Part shown: positions 42,176-51,013 of the stretch, piece after piece | Numbering within the stretch: position 1 is the stretch's first letter | Layout: the number at the start of each line of letters is the position of its first letter | Assembly (NCBI RefSeq): GCF_034676705.1 | Contig: NZ_JAUCBS010000013.1 | Span: 942,501 to 1,006,500, forward strand | Source of the DNA: Gemmobacter sp. | GTDB taxonomy: Bacteria > Pseudomonadota > Alphaproteobacteria > Rhodobacterales > Rhodobacteraceae | Direction: 5' to 3' | Length of the DNA: 64,000 bases | Program-made: the position numbers and the translations under genes | Notes under the pieces: model-generated | Seen by the model: the letters and a program-made list of their open reading frames with translations, nothing else | Databases searched by the model: none | Told to the model about the DNA's origin: nothing

Positions 42176-43050
42176 CCGCGCTGCTGGACCATCTGGCGAC
42201 CGGCGCCACCACCGTGGCGCGCTGCTGGCGGGTGACGCGGGGCGATGGGGTGGTGCTGGGGTTCACCGACCATGACCGGGATCTGGCGTTCGACGGCACG
42301 GTGTTTGTCGCCGGCGCGGGGCTGGGCGCGCGGGCGCTGAGCCAGACGACGGGGCTGGCGGTGGACAATACCGAGGCGGTCGGCGCGCTGTCGGATGCGG
42401 CGATCACCGAAGGCGATCTGCTGGCGGGTCGGTTCGATGGCGCGGGGGTGGAGGCCTGGCTGGTCAACTGGGCGGATGTCGCGCAGCGGATGATGCAGTT
42501 TCGCGGCACCATCGGCGAGGTGGTGCAGGCGGGCGGCGCGTTTCAGGCGGAGCTGCGCGGCCTGACCGAGTTGCTGAACCAGCCGCAGGGCCGGGTTTAT
42601 CAGGCGCCCTGTTCGGCCATTCTGGGCGATGCGCGCTGCCGGGTGGATCTGAGCCTGCCGGGGTATTTCGAGGAGCGGGTGGTCGAGGAGGTGGAGGGCG
42701 GGCGGGTGTTCCGCTTTGCCGATTTCCTGGGCTTTGACGACCGCTGGTTCGAACGGGGGCGGCTGGTGGTGCTGTCGGGCGCGGCGGCCGGGCTGGTCGA
42801 GGTGGTGAAGAATGACCGGCTGGTCGGGCGGTGCCGGGTGGTGGAACTGTGGCAGGGCTTGCGCGCGCCGGTGGCGGCGGGCGACCGGATCCGGCTGGAG
42901 GCGGGGTGCGACCGGCGGGCCGAGACCTGTCGGCTGAAATTCGCGAATTTCGCGAATTTCCGGGGGTTTCCGCATTTGCCGGGCGAGGATTGGCTGGCGG
43001 CGGTGCCGCGGGCGGGTGAGGTGAACGACGGGGGCAGCCGTGCAGGATAG
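42172..43050 (+). CDS. GTA gp13, hub protein (DUF2163), iron-sulfur type
   Basis: This 292-residue protein opens DHLATGATTVARCWRVTR and carries four conserved Cys (147, 156, 246, 253) in QAPCSAILGDARC and EAGCDRRAETC. In RcGTA this hub protein binds an iron-sulfur cluster. A C-terminal KFANFANFRGFPHLPGED repeat follows. The stop overlaps gp14 by 11 bp. Confidence 0.9.
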   Translation: MTALLDHLATGATTVARCWRVTRGDGVVLGFTDHDRDLAFDGTVFVAGAGLGARALSQTTGLAVDNTEAVGALSDAAITEGDLLAGRFDGAGVEAWLVNWADVAQRMMQFRGTIGEVVQAGGAFQAELRGLTELLNQPQGRVYQAPCSAILGDARCRVDLSLPGYFEERVVEEVEGGRVFRFADFLGFDDRWFERGRLVVLSGAAAGLVEVVKNDRLVGRCRVVELWQGLRAPVAAGDRIRLEAGCDRRAETCRLKFANFANFRGFPHLPGEDWLAAVPRAGEVNDGGSRAG

Positions 43051-43468
43051 GGTGGTGGCCGAGGCGCGGCGCTGGATCGGCACGCCCTATGTGCATCAGG
43101 CGAGCTGCCGGGGCGCGGGGGCGGATTGCCTGGGCCTGCTGCGCGGCGTGTGGCGGGCGGTGCGGGGGCGCGAGCCCTGCGGGGTGCCCGCCTATACCCC
43201 CGACTGGGCGGAGCCGGGCCGGCAGGAGGTGCTGCTGGAGGCCGCGCGGCGCTGGCTGGTGGAAAAGCCGGTCGCGGATGCGGCGCCGGGCGATGTGCTG
43301 GTGTTCCGCATGCGGGCGGGCAGCATTGCCAAGCATCTGGGCATTCAGGCAGCGACCGGCGCGGGGGCGAGTTTCGTGCATGCCTATACGGCGCATGCGG
43401 TGATCGAAAGCCCGCTGTCGGCGCCTTGGGCGCGGCGGGTGGCGGGGCGGTTCGGCTGGCAGGGCTGA
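43040..43468 (+). CDS. GTA gp14, NlpC/P60 cell-wall peptidase
   Basis: This 142-residue NlpC/P60 hydrolase has the catalytic Cys30 in GADCLGLLRG and the His in SIAKHLGIQ (His99). The enzyme probably opens peptidoglycan during DNA delivery. GTG 43040 lies inside the gp13 end, with GGGGGC just upstream. Confidence 0.9.
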   Translation: MQDRVVAEARRWIGTPYVHQASCRGAGADCLGLLRGVWRAVRGREPCGVPAYTPDWAEPGRQEVLLEAARRWLVEKPVADAAPGDVLVFRMRAGSIAKHLGIQAATGAGASFVHAYTAHAVIESPLSAPWARRVAGRFGWQG

Positions 43469-43490
43469 GCGGTGCGCGGGCTGTGCGGGC

Positions 43491-43550
43491 GGACCGGGGG
43501 TTTTCCACCCCCGGACCCCCGGAGGATATTTCTGGCAAGATGAAAGCAGG
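43491..43550 (+). repeat. Dispersed element, copy 8 (inside the GTA cluster)
   Basis: A CCGGGGG/CCCCCGG hairpin (about 43494-43513) leads to GGAGGATATTTCTGGCAAGA followed by TGAAAGCAGG. It follows the gp14 stop, oriented with the cluster, in the 111-bp gap before gp15. Confidence 0.75.
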
Positions 43551-43579
43551 GCGCGGTCTTGCGGGCGAGGGGGTAGGCG

Positions 43580-46500
43580 ATGGCGACCTTGTTGTTGTCG
43601 GCGGCGGGGGCCGCCATCGGATCGGGGTTCGGCGGCACGGTGCTGGGCCTGTCGGGCGCGGTGATCGGGCGGGCGGTGGGCGCCACGCTGGGCCGGGTGA
43701 TCGACGAGCGGTTGCTGGGCCGGGGCTCGGCCCCCGTCGAGGTGGGGCGGGTGGACCGTTTCCGCGTGATGGGTGCCGGCGAAGGCCAGGCGGTGGCGCA
43801 GATCTGGGGCCGGGTGCGCGTGGGGGGGCAGGTGATCTGGGCCTCGCGCTTTGCCGAGGATGTGACGCGGGTGCGGGGCGGCAAGGGGATGAGCCGGCCG
43901 GTGACGCTGGACTATTCCTATTCCGTCTCGCTGGCGGTGGCGCTGTGTGAAGGGGTGATCCAGCGGGTTGGCCGGATCTGGGCCGACGGGCAGGAGATCG
44001 ACCCGGACAGCCTGGACCTGCGCGTCTATGCCGGGACCGAGGATCAGCTGCCCGACCCGAAGATCGAGGCGGTCGAAGGCGCGGGGCTGGCCCCGGCCTA
44101 TCGCGGCATCGCCTATGTGGTGATCGAGGATCTGGATCTGGGCCGGTTCGGCAACCGGGTGCCGCAGTTTTCCTTTGAGGTGATCCGGGCGGTCGGTGAG
44201 GGCATGGCGGGCGCCGTCCGGGCGGTGGCGATGATGCCGGGGACGGGGGAATATGCGCTGGCGACCACGCCGGTGCATTATGCCTGGGGTCCGGGGCAGG
44301 GGGCGTCGGCCAATATCCACGGGGTCGGTGCGCGCACCGATTTTGCCCGCGCGCTGGACCAGCTGGAGGGCGAGGCGCCGGACTGCGGCGCGGTGTCGCT
44401 GATCGTCAGCTGGTTCGGGGACGATCTGCGCTGCGGGACATGTTCGGTGCGGCCGAAGGTGGAACAGGTGACGTTCGATGGTGCCGGCCAGCCGTGGCGG
44501 GCGGGCGGCATTGCCCGGGCCGGGGCGCAGGCGGTGCCGCAAGATGGCGGGCGGCCGGTCTATGGCGGGACGCCGGGGGATGCCAGCGTGCTGGAGGGGA
44601 TCGCCGCGCTGAAGGCTGCGGGGCAGGCGGTGATGTTCTATCCCTTTGTCCTGATGGAGCAGATGGCGGGCAATGGCCGGCCCGACCCCTGGACCGGGGC
44701 GGCGGATCAGCCGGTGTTGCCGTGGCGCGGGCGGATCACGCTGTCGGTGGCGCCGGGGCGGGAGGGGTCGCCCGACCGCACGACGGGGGCCGAGGCGGAG
44801 GTGACGGCGTTCTTTGGTGCCGTTCAGCCGGGCGATTTTGCGGTTGTGGCTGGGCAGGTGGTCTATTCCGGGCCGGCGGGGGACTGGGGATACCGGCGGT
44901 TCATCCTGCATTACGCGCATCTGTGCGCGCTGGCCGGCGGGGTCGATGCCTTTTGCGTCGGGTCGGAACTGCGGGGGCTGACGCAGATCCGGGGGGCGGG
45001 GGACAGCTTTCCGGTGGTGGCGGCGCTGCGGCAGCTGGTGGCCGAGGTGCGCGAGATTCTGGGGACGGGGTGCAAGATTTCCTATGCTGCCGACTGGTCG
45101 GAATACGGGGGGTATGTCAGCCCCGAGGGAGACAGGTATTTCCACCTGGATCCGCTGTGGGCCGATCCGCAGGTCGATTTCGTGGGGATCGACAATTACA
45201 TGCCGCTGTCCGACTGGCGCGAGGGGGACGCCCATGCCGATGCGGGCTGGGGCAGCATCTACAACCTGGACTATCTGAAGGCCAATGTCGCGGGGGGCGA
45301 GGGGTTCGACTGGTATTATGCCAGCCCCGAAGGCGAGGCCGCGCAGATCCGCGCGCCGATCGTGGATGCCGCGCATGGCGAGGATTGGATCTGGCGCACC
45401 AAGGATCTGCGCGGCTGGTGGGGGAATGCCCACCATGACCGGATCGGCGGGGTGCGACAGGCGGTGCCAAGCCCCTGGGTAGCAGGCAGCAAGCCGTTCT
45501 GGTTCACCGAACTGGGCTGCGCGGCGATCGACAAGGCGACGAACCAGCCGAACCTGTTCCTGGATCCGAAATCCTCGGAATCGGTGTTGCCGAAATATTC
45601 GACCGGGCGGCGCGATGACCTGATCCAGATGCAATATCTGCGCGCCATGGCCGGGTATTGGGGCGACGGGGCCAACAACCCGGTGTCGCCGGTCTATGGC
45701 AGGGCGATGATCGATATGTCGCGCGCGTTCGTCTGGGCCTGGGATGCGCGGCCGTTCCCGCAGTTTCCCGGCAATGCGGCGGCCTGGGCGGATGGGGCGA
45801 ATTATGGCCGGGGGCACTGGATTTCCGGCCGGATCAGCGGGCAGCCGCTGGCGGCGGTGGTGGCCGATATCTGCACGGCGGCCGGGGTGGCGGCGGTGGA
45901 TGTATCCGGCCTGCACGGCGTGGTGCGCGGCTATCACCGGGCCGAAGGCGGCACGGCGCGGGCGGCGTTGCAGCCGCTGATGCTGGCCCACGGGTTCGAG
46001 GTGGTGGAACGCGACGGCGTGTTGCGGTTCCGCATGCGGGACGGGCGGGTCGCGGCGGCGGTGGATCCGGGCGATCTGGCCGTACAGGCCGAGGGCGGCG
46101 ATCTGGAGCTGACGCGGGCCGCCGGCGCCGGCGTGGCGGGCCGGGTGCGGGTGAGCTTTGTCGAGGCGGAGGCCGATTTCGAGGCGGGGACCGAGGAGGC
46201 CTCATTTCCCGACGAGGAAAACCTTGGCGCGGCGCAATCCGAGGTGCCGCTGGTGCTGACCCGGGCCGAGGGGCGCGCGCTGGCGCAACGCTGGCTGGCC
46301 GAGGCGCGGGTGGCGCGGGATGGCGCGCGGTTCGCGCTGCCGCCGTCGATGGCGGGTCTGGGCGCGGGGGATGTGGTGGATCTGGGCCGCGCGGGGCTGT
46401 TCCGCATCGACCGGGCGGAAAGCGCGGGGCTGAGCCTGATCGAGGCGGTGCGGGTGGAGCCGGCGGTCTATGTGCCATCGGACGAGGCCGAGGAACGCGC

Positions 46501-47458
46501 GGTGCCACGGGCCTTTGTCGCGCCGGTGCCGGCCTGGCCGGTGTTCCTGGACCTGCCCCTGCTGAGCGGCAGCGAAGATCCGCTGGCACCGCATCTGGCA
46601 GTGACGGCGATGCCATGGCCGGGGGCGGTGGCGGTCTGGGCCGCAGATCAGGATGCGGGCTATGAGGTGAACAGCATGGTGGCGGCGCCGGCGGCCATCG
46701 GCATCACCCAGACCCCGTTGCGCCGTGCGCGGCCGGGCCTGTGGGACCGGGGCGAGGCGCTGCGCGTGCGGATGATCCGCGGCCAGCTGGCCGCGGCCAG
46801 CGCGTTGCAGGTGCTGAACGGTGCCAATGCGGTGGCGATCGGCGATGGCAGCGCCGATGGCTGGGAGGTGTTCCAGTTTGCCGAAGCGGTGGCGGTGGCG
46901 CCGGGCGAATGGGACATTTCCCTGCGGCTGCGCGGGCAGGCGGGGACCGATGCCGTGATGCCGGAGGAATGGCCGGCCGGATCGGTGGTCGTGGTGCTGG
47001 ACCGCACGGTCGGGCAGATCGCGCTGGCACCGTCGAAGCGCGGGCTGGCGCGGCATTACCGCATCGGGGTCGCGGCACGGGGCTATGACGACCCGGCCGT
47101 GGTGCATCGGATAGAGGCCTTTGCCGGGAACGGGTTGCGGCCCTTGTCGCCGGTGCATCTGCGCCACGACCGGACCGGGGGCGATGACCGTTTCACCTGG
47201 GTGCGGCGCACGCGGGTGGATGGCGACAGCTGGGTATCCGAGGAAGCGCCGCTGGGCGAGGCGGCCGAAAGCTATCGCATCCGGGTGCGTCAGGCCGAGG
47301 CGGTGCGGCGCGAGGTGACGGTGGCGGCGCCCGAATGGGTCTATACCACGGCACAGCGGCTGGCGGATGGCGTGCTGGGCGCATGGCGGGTAGAGGTTGC
47401 GCAGGTCTCGGACCGTTATGGTCCGGGGCTGTGGCGCGGACTGGATCTGGCCGACTAG
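43580..47458 (+). CDS. GTA gp15, baseplate multidomain protein megatron
   Basis: This 1292-residue protein ends the cluster. The N-terminal part is Gly/Ala-rich and hydrophobic (LLLSAAGAAIGSGFGGTVLG). The GTA TIM-barrel-like domain covers about 430-760 and includes HYAHLCALAGGVDAFCVGSE with LRGL, and KPFWFTELGCAAIDKATNQP. A phage-tail domain and fibronectin-like C-terminal regions follow. Megatron forms the central baseplate and tip that penetrates the outer membrane. The length agrees with RcGTA gp15. No frameshift is seen. Confidence 0.94.
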   Translation: MATLLLSAAGAAIGSGFGGTVLGLSGAVIGRAVGATLGRVIDERLLGRGSAPVEVGRVDRFRVMGAGEGQAVAQIWGRVRVGGQVIWASRFAEDVTRVRGGKGMSRPVTLDYSYSVSLAVALCEGVIQRVGRIWADGQEIDPDSLDLRVYAGTEDQLPDPKIEAVEGAGLAPAYRGIAYVVIEDLDLGRFGNRVPQFSFEVIRAVGEGMAGAVRAVAMMPGTGEYALATTPVHYAWGPGQGASANIHGVGARTDFARALDQLEGEAPDCGAVSLIVSWFGDDLRCGTCSVRPKVEQVTFDGAGQPWRAGGIARAGAQAVPQDGGRPVYGGTPGDASVLEGIAALKAAGQAVMFYPFVLMEQMAGNGRPDPWTGAADQPVLPWRGRITLSVAPGREGSPDRTTGAEAEVTAFFGAVQPGDFAVVAGQVVYSGPAGDWGYRRFILHYAHLCALAGGVDAFCVGSELRGLTQIRGAGDSFPVVAALRQLVAEVREILGTGCKISYAADWSEYGGYVSPEGDRYFHLDPLWADPQVDFVGIDNYMPLSDWREGDAHADAGWGSIYNLDYLKANVAGGEGFDWYYASPEGEAAQIRAPIVDAAHGEDWIWRTKDLRGWWGNAHHDRIGGVRQAVPSPWVAGSKPFWFTELGCAAIDKATNQPNLFLDPKSSESVLPKYSTGRRDDLIQMQYLRAMAGYWGDGANNPVSPVYGRAMIDMSRAFVWAWDARPFPQFPGNAAAWADGANYGRGHWISGRISGQPLAAVVADICTAAGVAAVDVSGLHGVVRGYHRAEGGTARAALQPLMLAHGFEVVERDGVLRFRMRDGRVAAAVDPGDLAVQAEGGDLELTRAAGAGVAGRVRVSFVEAEADFEAGTEEASFPDEENLGAAQSEVPLVLTRAEGRALAQRWLAEARVARDGARFALPPSMAGLGAGDVVDLGRAGLFRIDRAESAGLSLIEAVRVEPAVYVPSDEAEERAVPRAFVAPVPAWPVFLDLPLLSGSEDPLAPHLAVTAMPWPGAVAVWAADQDAGYEVNSMVAAPAAIGITQTPLRRARPGLWDRGEALRVRMIRGQLAAASALQVLNGANAVAIGDGSADGWEVFQFAEAVAVAPGEWDISLRLRGQAGTDAVMPEEWPAGSVVVVLDRTVGQIALAPSKRGLARHYRIGVAARGYDDPAVVHRIEAFAGNGLRPLSPVHLRHDRTGGDDRFTWVRRTRVDGDSWVSEEAPLGEAAESYRIRVRQAEAVRREVTVAAPEWVYTTAQRLADGVLGAWRVEVAQVSDRYGPGLWRGLDLAD

Positions 47459-47540
47459 CAAGGGAATGCTGCAATGGCACTTCCCGTGGCGGGCGGGCGG
47501 GCTATCTGTTACACTGAACGCCTGTCACGGAGGCCCAGCC

Positions 47541-48350
47541 ATGCCCGAAACCCTAGCCCGTCTTGCTGCCGTCGATCCTGTCTGGGACCGCATCCGCCGC
47601 GAATGCGAAGAGGCCGTGCGGCAGGAACCGTTGCTGGGCGGGCTGATCCACGGCAGCATCCTGCACCATCCGACGCTGGAACGCGCGCTGTCCTACCGAT
47701 TCTCGCTGAAACTCGCCTCGGGCGAGATGAGCGAGCAGATCCTGCGCGAGATCGCCGACGAGGCGCATGCCAGAGACGATCAGCTGGGCCAGGCGGCACG
47801 GGCCGACATGATGGCGGTGCTGGACCGCGACCCGGCCTGCCACCGGCTGATCCAGCCGATCCTGTTCTTCAAGGGCTATCAGGCGATCCAGGCCTATCGC
47901 GTGGCGAACTGGCTGTGGCGCAACGGCCGGACCGACATGGCCTATTTCGTGCAGATGCGGGTGTCCGAGGCGTTCGGGGTGGATATTCACCCGGCCGCCC
48001 GGGTGGGCAAGGGGCTGATGATCGACCATGCCCATTCCATCGTGATCGGAGAAACCGCCGTGGTGGGCGACAACGTGTCGATGCTGCATTCGGTGACGCT
48101 GGGCGGCACCGGCAAGGAGGATGGCGACCGCCACCCCAAGATCGGCGATGGCGTGCTGATCGGGGCGGGGGCCAAGGTGCTGGGCAATATCCATGTCGGC
48201 CATTGCTCGCGCATTGCCGCCGGGTCGGTGGTGCTGATGGATGTGCCGCCCTGTTCGACTGTCGCCGGGGTGCCGGCGCGCGTGGTGGGCGAGGCGGGCT
48301 GTGCCCAGCCCTCGGTCACCATGGAACACCGGCTGAGCGACGGCGCATGA
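47541..48350 (+). CDS. cysE: Serine O-acetyltransferase
   Basis: This 269-residue enzyme has the N-terminal SATase helical domain (DPVWDRIRRECEEAVRQEPL; HGSILHHPTLERALSY) and a left-handed beta-helix (DIHPAARVGKGLMIDHAHSI; GGTGKEDGDRHPKIGDGVLI). It makes O-acetylserine for cysteine synthesis. GGAGG lies 7 bp upstream. It follows gp15 by 82 bp with no clear terminator between them, so GTA read-through into cysE is possible. Confidence 0.95.
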   Translation: MPETLARLAAVDPVWDRIRRECEEAVRQEPLLGGLIHGSILHHPTLERALSYRFSLKLASGEMSEQILREIADEAHARDDQLGQAARADMMAVLDRDPACHRLIQPILFFKGYQAIQAYRVANWLWRNGRTDMAYFVQMRVSEAFGVDIHPAARVGKGLMIDHAHSIVIGETAVVGDNVSMLHSVTLGGTGKEDGDRHPKIGDGVLIGAGAKVLGNIHVGHCSRIAAGSVVLMDVPPCSTVAGVPARVVGEAGCAQPSVTMEHRLSDGA

Positions 48351-48391
48351 GCCGTTGACGCCCGCCCGCGCCCCGCGTAGGAAGCGCGGGC

Positions 48392-48800
48392 GCGGAAGGC
48401 TGGATGACCGCGTGTTCGGCGAAGTCCGCAAGGAAACCGCCGGATGCGAGGAAAGTCCGGACTCCATGAAGCAAGGGTGCCGGGTAACGCCCGGCGGGGG
48501 CAACCCCAGGGAAAGCGCCACAGAGAACCAGACCGCCCCGCGTGCGGGGTAAGGGTGAAACGGTGGGGTAAGAGCCCACTCGCGGACCGGGCAACCGGGA
48601 CGGCACGGCAAGCCCCACCCGGAGCAATGCCGAATAGGGACCTCGCGCGGGGCCGGTCGGGCAACCGATACCGCCGCAGGGACGCTTCAGCCCGAGAGGT
48701 CCGGGTTGGCAGCTTGATCCCGCCGGTAACGGCGGGGCCAGAGGAATGGTCATCCAAGGGGGGCAACCCCCGGACAGAATCCGGCTTACAGGCCTTCCGC
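48392..48800 (+). ncRNA. rnpB: RNase P RNA (class A)
   Basis: It contains the universally conserved GAGGAAAGTCCGGACTCC segment (about 48448-48465), GGGTAAGAGCCCAC, AGAGGAATGGTCATCC and ACAGAATCCGGCTTACAGG near the 3' end. Helix P1 is formed by GCGGAAGGC (48392-48400) and GCCTTCCGC (48792-48800), which sets both ends. It is the catalytic RNA that matures tRNA 5' ends. Only about 41 bp separate it from cysE. Confidence 0.95.
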
Positions 48801-48939
48801 GCAATCGAACGGCTTCCCATATGCAGATTTGTGCCGGGTCGGCCGGGGCGGGGAACTTTCCCCGCTGTCTGGCGTCGATCCTGCGCTATGGTTCATCAGG
48901 CCGGGCAGGGGCCCGCCACCGCAGACAGGGAATCGCATC

Positions 48940-49593
48940 ATGAGTTTCGTCCGCACGCTGGCCACGCTGGCCGCAGGTTTCGCCGCCGCCAAGGGGTTCG
49001 ACAAATACCAGAAGATGGGCGGGATGGCCGGGGTGCAGGACGCCCTGAAGAAGAACCCGCAGATGGCCGGAATGGCCGCGCAGGCCGAGGCGATGCTGGG
49101 CAAGCTGGGCGGCGGTGCAGGGGCAAGCGGGGGCTTGGGCGGCATACTTGGCGCGCTGGGCGGCATGGGGGCGGCGGCCAGCGCCGGCATGACCGGGATG
49201 ATCGACCAGATCACCGGCACCACCGCCGCGACCGATGCTGCCGAAACCAATGCCCGGCTGATGATCCGGGCGATGATTCAGGCCGCACGGGCCGATGGCC
49301 AGGTCAGCGATGCCGAACGCGCCGTCATCATGCAGCACCTGGGCGAGTCGACCCCCGAGGAACGCGCCTTTGTCGAGGCCGAACTGATGGCTCCGGTCGA
49401 TCCGCTGGCGCTGGCCCGCGACACCGCCGATGCGGCGCGTGCCCAGGTCTATTCGGCGGCCGCCATGACGGTGCAGACCGATTCCCCCGCCGAGGCGACG
49501 TTCCTGTCCACCCTGTCGAAGGGGCTGGGGCTGGATGCCGCGACCGTGGCGGGGATTCATGCCAGCCTGGGCAAACCGGCGCCGCGGGGCTGA
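48940..49593 (+). CDS. DUF533/TerB-like tellurite resistance family protein
   Basis: This 217-residue protein has a low-complexity, Gly/Ala/Met-rich N-terminal half (GAGASGGLGGILGALGGMGA). A TerB-like helical domain follows (LMIRAMIQAARADGQVSDAE; FVEAELMAPVDPLALARDT; ATFLSTLSKGLGLDAATVAG). Family members are membrane-associated with unknown role. The start MSFVRTLATLAAGFAAAKG at 48940 is chosen because homology begins there. Confidence 0.82.
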   Translation: MSFVRTLATLAAGFAAAKGFDKYQKMGGMAGVQDALKKNPQMAGMAAQAEAMLGKLGGGAGASGGLGGILGALGGMGAAASAGMTGMIDQITGTTAATDAAETNARLMIRAMIQAARADGQVSDAERAVIMQHLGESTPEERAFVEAELMAPVDPLALARDTADAARAQVYSAAAMTVQTDSPAEATFLSTLSKGLGLDAATVAGIHASLGKPAPRG

Positions 49594-49711
49594 TCCGGGC
49601 ACATTCCGGCTTGACTCTGGCTTGTTCCCAAGGCAAAGGCGGGGCTTAGAATTTGCGGACCGCGCCTTGGCGGCGACAGACCGCTGCCACAGATCGCGCA
49701 GGAGAGAGACC

Positions 49712-49879
49712 ATGGCGAAGCCGACCACCATCAAGATCCGCCTGAATTCCTCGGCGGGCACCGGGCACTTCTACGTCACCAAGAAGAACGCCCGCACCAT
49801 GACCGAGAAATTCACGGTCACCAAATACGACCCGGTCGTGCGCAAGCACGTCGAGTACAAGGAAGGCAAGATCAAGTAA
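49712..49879 (+). CDS. rpmG: 50S ribosomal protein L33
   Basis: This 55-residue protein, MAKPTTIKIRLNSSAGTGHF, ends RKHVEYKEGKIK. It is the Cys-free form of L33, without the CxxC pairs of the zinc form. AGGAGAGAG lies upstream of ATG 49712, and an intrinsic terminator follows. Confidence 0.95.
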   Translation: MAKPTTIKIRLNSSAGTGHFYVTKKNARTMTEKFTVTKYDPVVRKHVEYKEGKIK

Positions 49880-49907
49880 GGCAACCGCCGGATTGATCCG
49901 AGGCAGG

Positions 49908-49930
49908 GCCGCCCTTCGGGGCGGCTTTTT
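49908..49930 (+). terminator. Intrinsic terminator after rpmG
   Basis: Stem GCCGCCC/GGGCGGC (49908-49914/49919-49925) with loop TTCG and TTTTT after it. Confidence 0.9.
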
Positions 49931-50084
49931 GCATTTGTGGCCGGCGATCTGCGGCGGTCGAGTCAGCAACGTTGCAGATGAATCACAGATTGCCCCGGTC
50001 GTGATCCGATCGGTTGTCCCGCCGGCAATATCGGGGCAATGGTCCGCCTGCATAACGATGCCAATAATCGAGCGGTGAGACGAC

Positions 50085-50963
50085 ATGAAAAAGATTGCAG
50101 CGGTTTTGATGGTGACGGCGCTGATGCCGGTGGTTGCGATGGCCGAAACGGCCTCGGGCGCGCTGACGCTGGGCTATGAATCGGGCAAGGCGGCCGGCGC
50201 GCGGGCGCATGCCTTTACCTTTGACGGCATCGTCGGGGTCAGCCTGGGCAACAACCTGACGCTGAACGCGCGGGCCAACCTGTTGCGCGGCAAGATCAAT
50301 GGCATGCCGGGCCGGCTGGATGCGCGGTTGCTGGGGCTGGGGCTGGGCTATTCGCTGGGCAATGGCGGCTGGGTAGGCGCATCGCTGGAAAACGGCGGCG
50401 TCGGCATCAGCGGGGTTTTCGGCACGCTGGATTACACCCAGCTGGGCATTGAAGGCGGCTTTGCGGCCGGTGGTGCCGATGTGGCGGGCTTTTATGCCAA
50501 TTCCCGCGAGGTTGACAGCATCGGCTTCAGCGCCAAGTTCAGCCAGAACGCACGCTATCAGATTGGCGGCGGCGCAATTCACAGCAGCATCGACACGGGC
50601 GCAGGCAAGCAGGGCGCGAATTACCTGGGCGTTGCAGGGGTGATGAACGTGACCAATTCGCTCAGCGTCTTTGGCGGCGTTGCGCATACGACCGTGAATG
50701 GCACCGGCGCCAACCTGACCAGCCTTGGTCTGGGCGCATCCTATGGGTTCGGCGAGTCGCTGGGCGGCAGCTCGGTGTCGCTGGAGCTGGGGCGGACCAA
50801 CGTGGATGATGGCACCAACCGCGGGAACATGAACGTGGTGCGGCTTGGCCTGACGATTCCGCTGGGTCGCGGCAGCGCGGCGGTGCCGCAGAACAGCGTG
50901 GCCGGCGCGGTGCTGAACCCGACCAAGAACGCGATCAGCCAGACCGTGCTGTCGGCGTTCTGA
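50085..50963 (+). CDS. Outer-membrane beta-barrel (porin-like) protein
   Basis: This 292-residue protein has a Sec signal MKKIAAVLMVTALMPVVAMA, cut near residue 20. Alternating amphipathic strands follow, with Gly/Asn-rich turns (GALTLGYESGK; LTLNARANLLRGK; ARLLGLGLGYSLGNGGWVGA), as in porin-like barrels. The final residues LSAF end in Phe, the C-terminal aromatic that directs barrel assembly. It has its own leader (over 150 bp after the rpmG terminator) and terminator, so it is monocistronic. Its solute is unknown. Confidence 0.75.
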   Translation: MKKIAAVLMVTALMPVVAMAETASGALTLGYESGKAAGARAHAFTFDGIVGVSLGNNLTLNARANLLRGKINGMPGRLDARLLGLGLGYSLGNGGWVGASLENGGVGISGVFGTLDYTQLGIEGGFAAGGADVAGFYANSREVDSIGFSAKFSQNARYQIGGGAIHSSIDTGAGKQGANYLGVAGVMNVTNSLSVFGGVAHTTVNGTGANLTSLGLGASYGFGESLGGSSVSLELGRTNVDDGTNRGNMNVVRLGLTIPLGRGSAAVPQNSVAGAVLNPTKNAISQTVLSAF

Positions 50964-50984
50964 ACCTGCCACCGGACGAAGAAA

Positions 50985-51008
50985 GCCGCCCTTCGGGGCG
51001 GCTTTTTT
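50985..51008 (+). terminator. Intrinsic terminator after the barrel protein gene
   Basis: Stem GCCGCCC/GGGCGGC (50985-50991/50996-51002), loop TTCG, and TTTTTT (51003-51008). It abuts the convergent Hsp70-like gene end (51014). Confidence 0.9.
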
Positions 51009-51013
51009 GCATA

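Noticed and set aside
42464..45991. A 1175-codon open frame on minus across gp13-gp15
   Set aside because: It is a GC-rich shadow of the GTA genes: it is Pro/Arg/His-rich, has no domain, and lies antisense to well-recognised proteins.
33366..47458. Interpretation of the phage genes as an inducible prophage
   Set aside because: No integrase, repressor, replication or attachment sites flank it, and the gene order is that of a gene transfer agent.
48444..49649. A long + frame starting inside rnpB
   Set aside because: It overlaps the conserved RNase P RNA and runs out of frame through the TerB-like gene; Arg/Gly-rich with no fold.
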